From: an uncultured Eubacteriales bacterium
GTDB lineage: Bacteria; Bacillota; Clostridia; Christensenellales; CAG-138
Assembly (NCBI GenBank): GCA_902768995.1
Contig: CACXNN010000007.1
Location: 1 to 19,368, forward strand
DNA: 19,368 bases
Direction of reading: 5' to 3'
Part shown: piece by piece, positions 14,493 through 19,368 of the stretch
How positions within the stretch are numbered: the stretch's first letter is position 1
How the letters are laid out: every line of letters starts with the position of its first letter
The notes under the pieces: generated by a model
Database searches by the model: none
Told to the model about the DNA's origin: nothing
The model's input: the letters and a program-made list of their open reading frames with translations, nothing else
Program-made: the position numbers and the translations under genes

Positions 14493-15113
14493 TCAAACTT
14501 CCACGTCCACACCCAGCTCCTTCAGCTCCCGCCGAAGCCGTGCCGGGTCGCCCCGATGGACCAGGGCCCGGAAGCCCAGGCGGCGGGCCGCCTCCACGTT
14601 GGGCGGGCTGTCGTCGATGAAGACGCAGTCGGCGGCCTCCAGGCCGAACTTCTCCAGGAACAGCTCGTAGATCTCGTGCTGGGGCTTCAAAAGCCCATAG
14701 TCCGAGGACACGAACCGCCGCGCCCGGGGCAGATACTCGCTGCCGGGGATCCGATCGAAGTACCGGTGGAAGTCCTGGGAGGCGTTGGAGAGCACGTACA
14801 TATCGTACCCCTTCCCATACAGTTCCGTCACCAGCTCCTTCGCGCCGGGCATGGGGATCATCTCCTCCCACCAGTGGAACACCAGCTCCCGGGCCCCATC
14901 GTGGAGCCGCTCCGGAAGCCGGGAACAGGCGCTTGCTGCCACGTCCTCCCCGGTGATGTCCCCCCGGTCGAAAGCCACCCACTCCCAGCCCTTGAACACC
15001 TCCTGCAGGAGGGCCTGGGCGTCGTCGCCGGTATACCCGAGCCGGGCGATGAACTTAGGCGGGGCAAAGTCCATCAAAACCTGCCCCATGTCAAAGACGA
15101 TGTTGGGTTTCAT
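14493..15113 (-). CDS. HAD superfamily phosphatase, subfamily IA type
   Basis: This 206-aa protein has the haloacid dehalogenase motifs: I FDMGQVLMDF with nucleophile D8, II VLSNAS (S109, N110), III LKP (K143) and IV FIDDSPPNVEAA (D167, D168, N172). The second Asp of the usual DxDxT is Gly10, as in YihX-type sugar-phosphate phosphatases, where the motif is DLGNV; this limits but does not abolish confidence in phosphatase activity. A helical cap domain occupies about 18-90. Its ATG overlaps the permease stop as ATGA, so translation is probably coupled to the importer, suggesting it acts on the imported compound or a product of it. The substrate is unknown. Confidence 0.85.
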   Translation of the reverse strand: MKPNIVFDMGQVLMDFAPPKFIARLGYTGDDAQALLQEVFKGWEWVAFDRGDITGEDVAASACSRLPERLHDGARELVFHWWEEMIPMPGAKELVTELYGKGYDMYVLSNASQDFHRYFDRIPGSEYLPRARRFVSSDYGLLKPQHEIYELFLEKFGLEAADCVFIDDSPPNVEAARRLGFRALVHRGDPARLRRELKELGVDVEV

Positions 15114-16999
15114 GCTTTCAACGCCTTTTTACGCTTGCCCGTAAGCCTGTCGAAACGATCCCGCCAGCGCTTCTTGGCATCCAGCCGTTCGCCCAGGTCC
15201 CGGGAGCCTACGCCGTAGACCAGGTACAGGATGAGGCCGGACACGATCATGATGAACACCGTGGATGCGCATCGACGGCCCAGGGCGTTCATATTGGCAC
15301 CGCGACTGGCATCGGCAAGCATGCCCTGAATGACCATGGCGTAGGTGATGCCGTTGGGGCTCTGGAAGGTGGCCGACATATCGTACTCCGTGAACAGGGC
15401 GTTGAAGTTCAGGGCGAACACGGCCAGCACGCTGGGCAGGATGATGGGCAGCTTCACCTGCAGGAAGGTCCTGAGCCCGCTGGAACCCAGGTTCCGGGCC
15501 GCGTCTTCCAGCTCCTCGTCGATGGCGTAGAAGGAGGCTTTGATCATGCGCAGGGAGAAGGGCAGCTTCACCACCGTGTAGGCCAGTATGATGAGGAGCT
15601 TTACGTTCTGCCCAAAGTACAGATTCTGGTTCCCCACATACCAGACGGCGTCGGAATTGAAGAAGGTCCGATAGGAGTAGCAAATGAGGATGGTGGGCAG
15701 CAGCCAGGGGAACAGCAGGGCGTATTCCACGACGGCGCTCATCTTCTTGCCTTTCTTTTTAAAGATATAGTTGCAGGCCACGATGACGATGATGCACGCC
15801 AGGGCCGCCGCCACAGCCGAGAGGATGAAGCTCAGCTTGATGCCGCCCAGGGTCTTTTCGTTGGAGAACACGCCGGAAATGGCGCCGACCACGGTCTTTT
15901 CCCGGCCCCGGTCGTTGAGATAGGTGTAGTCCGCCGTTCCGAAAAAGTTGATCAGCGTCCAATCGTGCAGATCAAGTCGCCGCGCCTTGATGGCTGTGTA
16001 GTTCTGGAACGAGAACACGATGATCATCACCACGGGCGTCATGTAGATGACGAAGAGGATGTAGGCATAGATGTGGGCGATGACGTTCGCCACAGGGTTG
16101 TTGATCTTCTGCTTCTGGAGCTTGGCCTTGGTCTTGCTCACCGAGAGATAATGGCCCTTGCGCTCATAGGCGGAAAGCACGGTCAAAAGCACGATGGTGA
16201 ACAGGGCCAGGATGATGGACAGCAAGGCTGCCCGCGCCTGAGGGAAGGACTCGTCCGCCGTTGTGGAGCCGGCCAGGCGCACGATCTCCGGGTTGATGGA
16301 GTCATAGCCCAGCAGGGTCGGGGCGGACATGGCGCAAAGACCCGTGATGAAGGTCATGACCGTCAGAGAGAACAGGGTGGGGATCAGGGTGGGCAGCACC
16401 ACTTTCCACAGGACCTTGAAGGGGTTGGCGCCCATGTTCCGGGCCGCCTCCACCGTGTTATAGTCGATGCCCCGGATGGCGTTGCGGAGGAACAGCATAT
16501 GGTTGCTGGTACAGGCGAAAGTCATGGTGAACAGCACTGCATTGAACCCGGAGAACCAGTTGGGATTGAAATTCGGAAACGCGTTCTTCAGCAGCGTTGT
16601 GATCATTCCGTCCCCGGCGTACAGGAACATATAGCCCGTGACCAGAGCGACGCCGGAGTAGATCATGGTGGTCATGTACCCCATGCGCAGGATCTTGGCG
16701 CCCTTGATGTCAAAATACTCCGTGAGCAGCACCAGCGAGATGCCCACCACGTTCACCGTGATGACAAGGCAGATGGCCAGCTTCAGGGAGTTCCACACAA
16801 ACCGGGGCATGCTGCCTGCCATAAAGAACCGGATGACCTTCAGGGGGTCCCTGACGCCGCCGGTCTTTTCATTGAAAATGCTGGTCAACGTGTTCAGGCA
16901 GGGGACCAGCATGAACCCCAGGAAGAAGTAGGCGAACAGGATCAGCAACAGGATCCTGAGCACCAGCTCCGGGCTGAACCGTCTTTTATCGGCGTTCAT
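15110..16999 (-). CDS. ABC importer permease, fused two-domain (Fbp-type)
   Basis: This 629-aa membrane protein contains two permease halves in one chain. The EAA loops that dock on the ATPase are visible twice: EAARNMGANPFKVLWKVVLP (184-203) and EDAARNLGSSGLRTFLQVKL (498-517). About twelve hydrophobic segments are expected; the first is LRILLLILFAYFFLGFMLVP (14-33). Fused permeases of this kind occur in the FbpB/ferric iron, phosphonate and related importers. ATG 16999 has AAGGAGGAGG about 8 nt upstream and lies one base after the ATPase gene stop. The C-terminus is basic and short. The transported solute cannot be named from sequence. Confidence 0.9.
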   Translation of the reverse strand: MNADKRRFSPELVLRILLLILFAYFFLGFMLVPCLNTLTSIFNEKTGGVRDPLKVIRFFMAGSMPRFVWNSLKLAICLVITVNVVGISLVLLTEYFDIKGAKILRMGYMTTMIYSGVALVTGYMFLYAGDGMITTLLKNAFPNFNPNWFSGFNAVLFTMTFACTSNHMLFLRNAIRGIDYNTVEAARNMGANPFKVLWKVVLPTLIPTLFSLTVMTFITGLCAMSAPTLLGYDSINPEIVRLAGSTTADESFPQARAALLSIILALFTIVLLTVLSAYERKGHYLSVSKTKAKLQKQKINNPVANVIAHIYAYILFVIYMTPVVMIIVFSFQNYTAIKARRLDLHDWTLINFFGTADYTYLNDRGREKTVVGAISGVFSNEKTLGGIKLSFILSAVAAALACIIVIVACNYIFKKKGKKMSAVVEYALLFPWLLPTILICYSYRTFFNSDAVWYVGNQNLYFGQNVKLLIILAYTVVKLPFSLRMIKASFYAIDEELEDAARNLGSSGLRTFLQVKLPIILPSVLAVFALNFNALFTEYDMSATFQSPNGITYAMVIQGMLADASRGANMNALGRRCASTVFIMIVSGLILYLVYGVGSRDLGERLDAKKRWRDRFDRLTGKRKKALKA

Positions 17000-17000
17000 G

Positions 17001-18026
<1,026 letters not shown>

Positions 18027-18065
18027 GGTCCCTGTTCCCCTTCCTCTTTGGTGCGTTTTGAAAAG

Positions 18066-18099
18066 GGATATGGCGAGCCGGTGTCGACTCGCCATATCC
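18066..18099 (-). terminator. Intercistronic hairpin between binding-protein and ATPase genes
   Basis: A perfect 12-bp stem (18066-18077 with 18088-18099) with a 10-nt loop, located 17 bp after the binding-protein stop. The minus-strand exit reads CTTTTC, a weak T-run. This is a plausible leaky terminator or mRNA-stabilising stem that keeps the binding protein in excess over the membrane parts. Confidence 0.65.
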
Positions 18100-18116
18100 G
18101 AATGGTCTTATTTGGT

Positions 18117-19367
18117 TTACTCAGCCTTCTTCTGGGTCAGCGTGGCCCAGTCCAGGGTGTCCCAAGCGGGCTCGGCGGGTGCGGCGTTGGCATCCTTCCA
18201 GTAGAAGCCCAGGTTGGTCATGATGTTGGTCCACTCAGCGCTGTGGGCGGCCACATACTCGGCGTAAGTCATCTCCGTGCCCTCCACCTTGTTCAGCGCA
18301 AAGTTGGGGATCTGGTAGATGGCGGGAATGCCGTTGGGATAGAGCTCAGCGGCGGCCACGGTGTTGCAGGGGAAGGAGTCGAACTCTTCGCCCCAGGCAG
18401 CCTGGACCTTGGAGGAACCGAACCACTCGGCGAAGGCCTTCACAGCCTCGGTCTGCTCGGCGGTACGGTCGGCCTTGTCGAGGATGCCCAGGTACTCGGC
18501 GATGTAGTAGGTGCCGTCCTTGATGTCCACCAGAGCCCAGTTCTCAGGATTCATGGTGCCCTTCAGAGGATGATCGCCGGTCGCGGTATCGATGGAGCCG
18601 TACAGGGAGGAGGAGTAGAACTCGGTAACGGCCACGTCGCCCCGGTTCAAGGGATCGAAGCCGTACTTCCAGTCGTCGCCGCCGAACTTGCCCTCGGCGC
18701 AGAACTTCCACAGCTTCTTCCAGCCGTCCACGGAGATGCCGCCGGCGGGAGAGGTGGGATCAGCGAAGGGATAGAGCATGGCGGAGTTGATGTTGGCGTT
18801 GGTGGTGCCGCCGACCTTGTTCTGACGGTACCAGGTGTAGCCGCTGTCCATCACGTCGGCCCAGTGGTCGAAATGGAGCTCCTGGCCGTTGGTGCCCAGC
18901 TCGTCGTTCCGATAGAGCATCAGGACGTTCTGGATGACAATGCCGTAGGCTTTGCCGTCATACTTGAAAGCGCCGACTTCCTCAGCCCAGGCAGGCGTCC
19001 AGTCCATGATCTTCAGGTTCTCATACTGACCGTTGACCAGCTGGCCCCAGCGGGTCTCGTTCAGACCGAAGATCAAATCGCCGTCTTTGTTCTCGTTGGC
19101 GGCCTGGATGGCGGCGGTGTCGCCGGAATAGACTTCGTTGGTGTCCAAGCTGATGGTGAAGCCGGCTTCCTTGGCCTTCTCGACCAGCCAGGTCACACGC
19201 TCGGCGGAGTTGGAGTTGGAATAGATCCGGATGGTATAGCCGGAGTAATCCTTCTTCTCCTCAGTCTTGGTCTCGGCGGGCTTTTCGGTCTCCGCGGGCT
19301 TCTGTCCGCAGGCGACGATGGCCAGCACCATGATGAGAGCCAACACAAGTGCAAGAACTTTCTTCAT
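18117..19367 (-). CDS. ABC importer solute-binding lipoprotein
   Basis: This 416-aa protein captures the solute outside the membrane. The N-terminus is a lipoprotein signal (MKKVLALVLALIMVLAIVAC, C20 lipidated) followed by a Lys/Glu/Thr-rich tether (21-39). The mature part starts YTIRIYSNSNSAERVTWLVE, the type of opening seen in family 1 extracellular binding proteins that pair with Fbp-type permeases (iron, thiamine, 2-aminoethylphosphonate, polyamine relatives). Aromatic residues are abundant (for example ETRWGQLVNGQYENLKIMDW). ATG 19367 ends at the window edge, so its promoter and ribosome binding site are outside and cannot be judged. It is the first gene of the transporter operon. Confidence 0.9.
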   Translation of the reverse strand: MKKVLALVLALIMVLAIVACGQKPAETEKPAETKTEEKKDYSGYTIRIYSNSNSAERVTWLVEKAKEAGFTISLDTNEVYSGDTAAIQAANENKDGDLIFGLNETRWGQLVNGQYENLKIMDWTPAWAEEVGAFKYDGKAYGIVIQNVLMLYRNDELGTNGQELHFDHWADVMDSGYTWYRQNKVGGTTNANINSAMLYPFADPTSPAGGISVDGWKKLWKFCAEGKFGGDDWKYGFDPLNRGDVAVTEFYSSSLYGSIDTATGDHPLKGTMNPENWALVDIKDGTYYIAEYLGILDKADRTAEQTEAVKAFAEWFGSSKVQAAWGEEFDSFPCNTVAAAELYPNGIPAIYQIPNFALNKVEGTEMTYAEYVAAHSAEWTNIMTNLGFYWKDANAAPAEPAWDTLDWATLTQKKAE

Positions 19368-19368
19368 G

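Overview
The window looks like chromosomal DNA of a GC-rich Bacillota in the class Clostridia. I infer this from strong AGGAGG-type ribosome binding sites, sigma-A-type promoters, Gram-positive lipoprotein signals, a CwlD-like amidase and Pro-Thr/Pro-Glu linkers. I cannot name the genus. No rRNA, tRNA, CRISPR array, transposase or integrase is visible.

Layout. Positions 1-223 are non-coding and hold a dispersed palindromic repeat and a perfect hairpin. A Pro-Glu-rich protein gene (224-814, +) converges on a secreted M15-type zinc peptidase gene (820-2097, -), which has a strong promoter and an almost leaderless mRNA. Positions 2295-10491 (+) hold a compact ten-gene run of podovirus-type head and packaging genes: small and large terminase, portal, a candidate scaffold, an N4-gp56-family major capsid protein, a small unknown protein, a head-tail adaptor, a tail-nozzle-like protein, a 61-residue coiled-coil protein and a 251-residue helical protein. 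No integrase, repressor, replication, lysis, tail fibre or tailspike gene lies in or beside this block, and both flanks are ordinary host genes. A non-coding region of about 330 bp follows (10492-10824) with three co-oriented DnaA-box-like sites at 42- and 21-bp steps and inverted repeats.

Next come mreB (-) and, divergently, engB/ysxC (+), a double zinc-ribbon protein and a metallophosphoesterase in one operon. That operon ends at an intrinsic terminator whose stem and T-tract also encode the start and signal peptide of the next gene, a lipoprotein N-acetylmuramoyl-L-alanine amidase. Converging on it is a four-gene minus-strand operon of an Fbp-type ABC importer (binding lipoprotein, ATPase, fused double permease) with a HAD phosphatase coupled to the permease by an ATGA overlap.

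Together: the flanks are cell-envelope, ribosome-assembly and transport genes. The capsid block packs and builds particles on paper but cannot integrate, replicate or lyse by itself, so it is either a decayed prophage, a co-opted particle (for example one like a gene transfer agent), or an element that relies on functions elsewhere. This is the part most deserving a second look.
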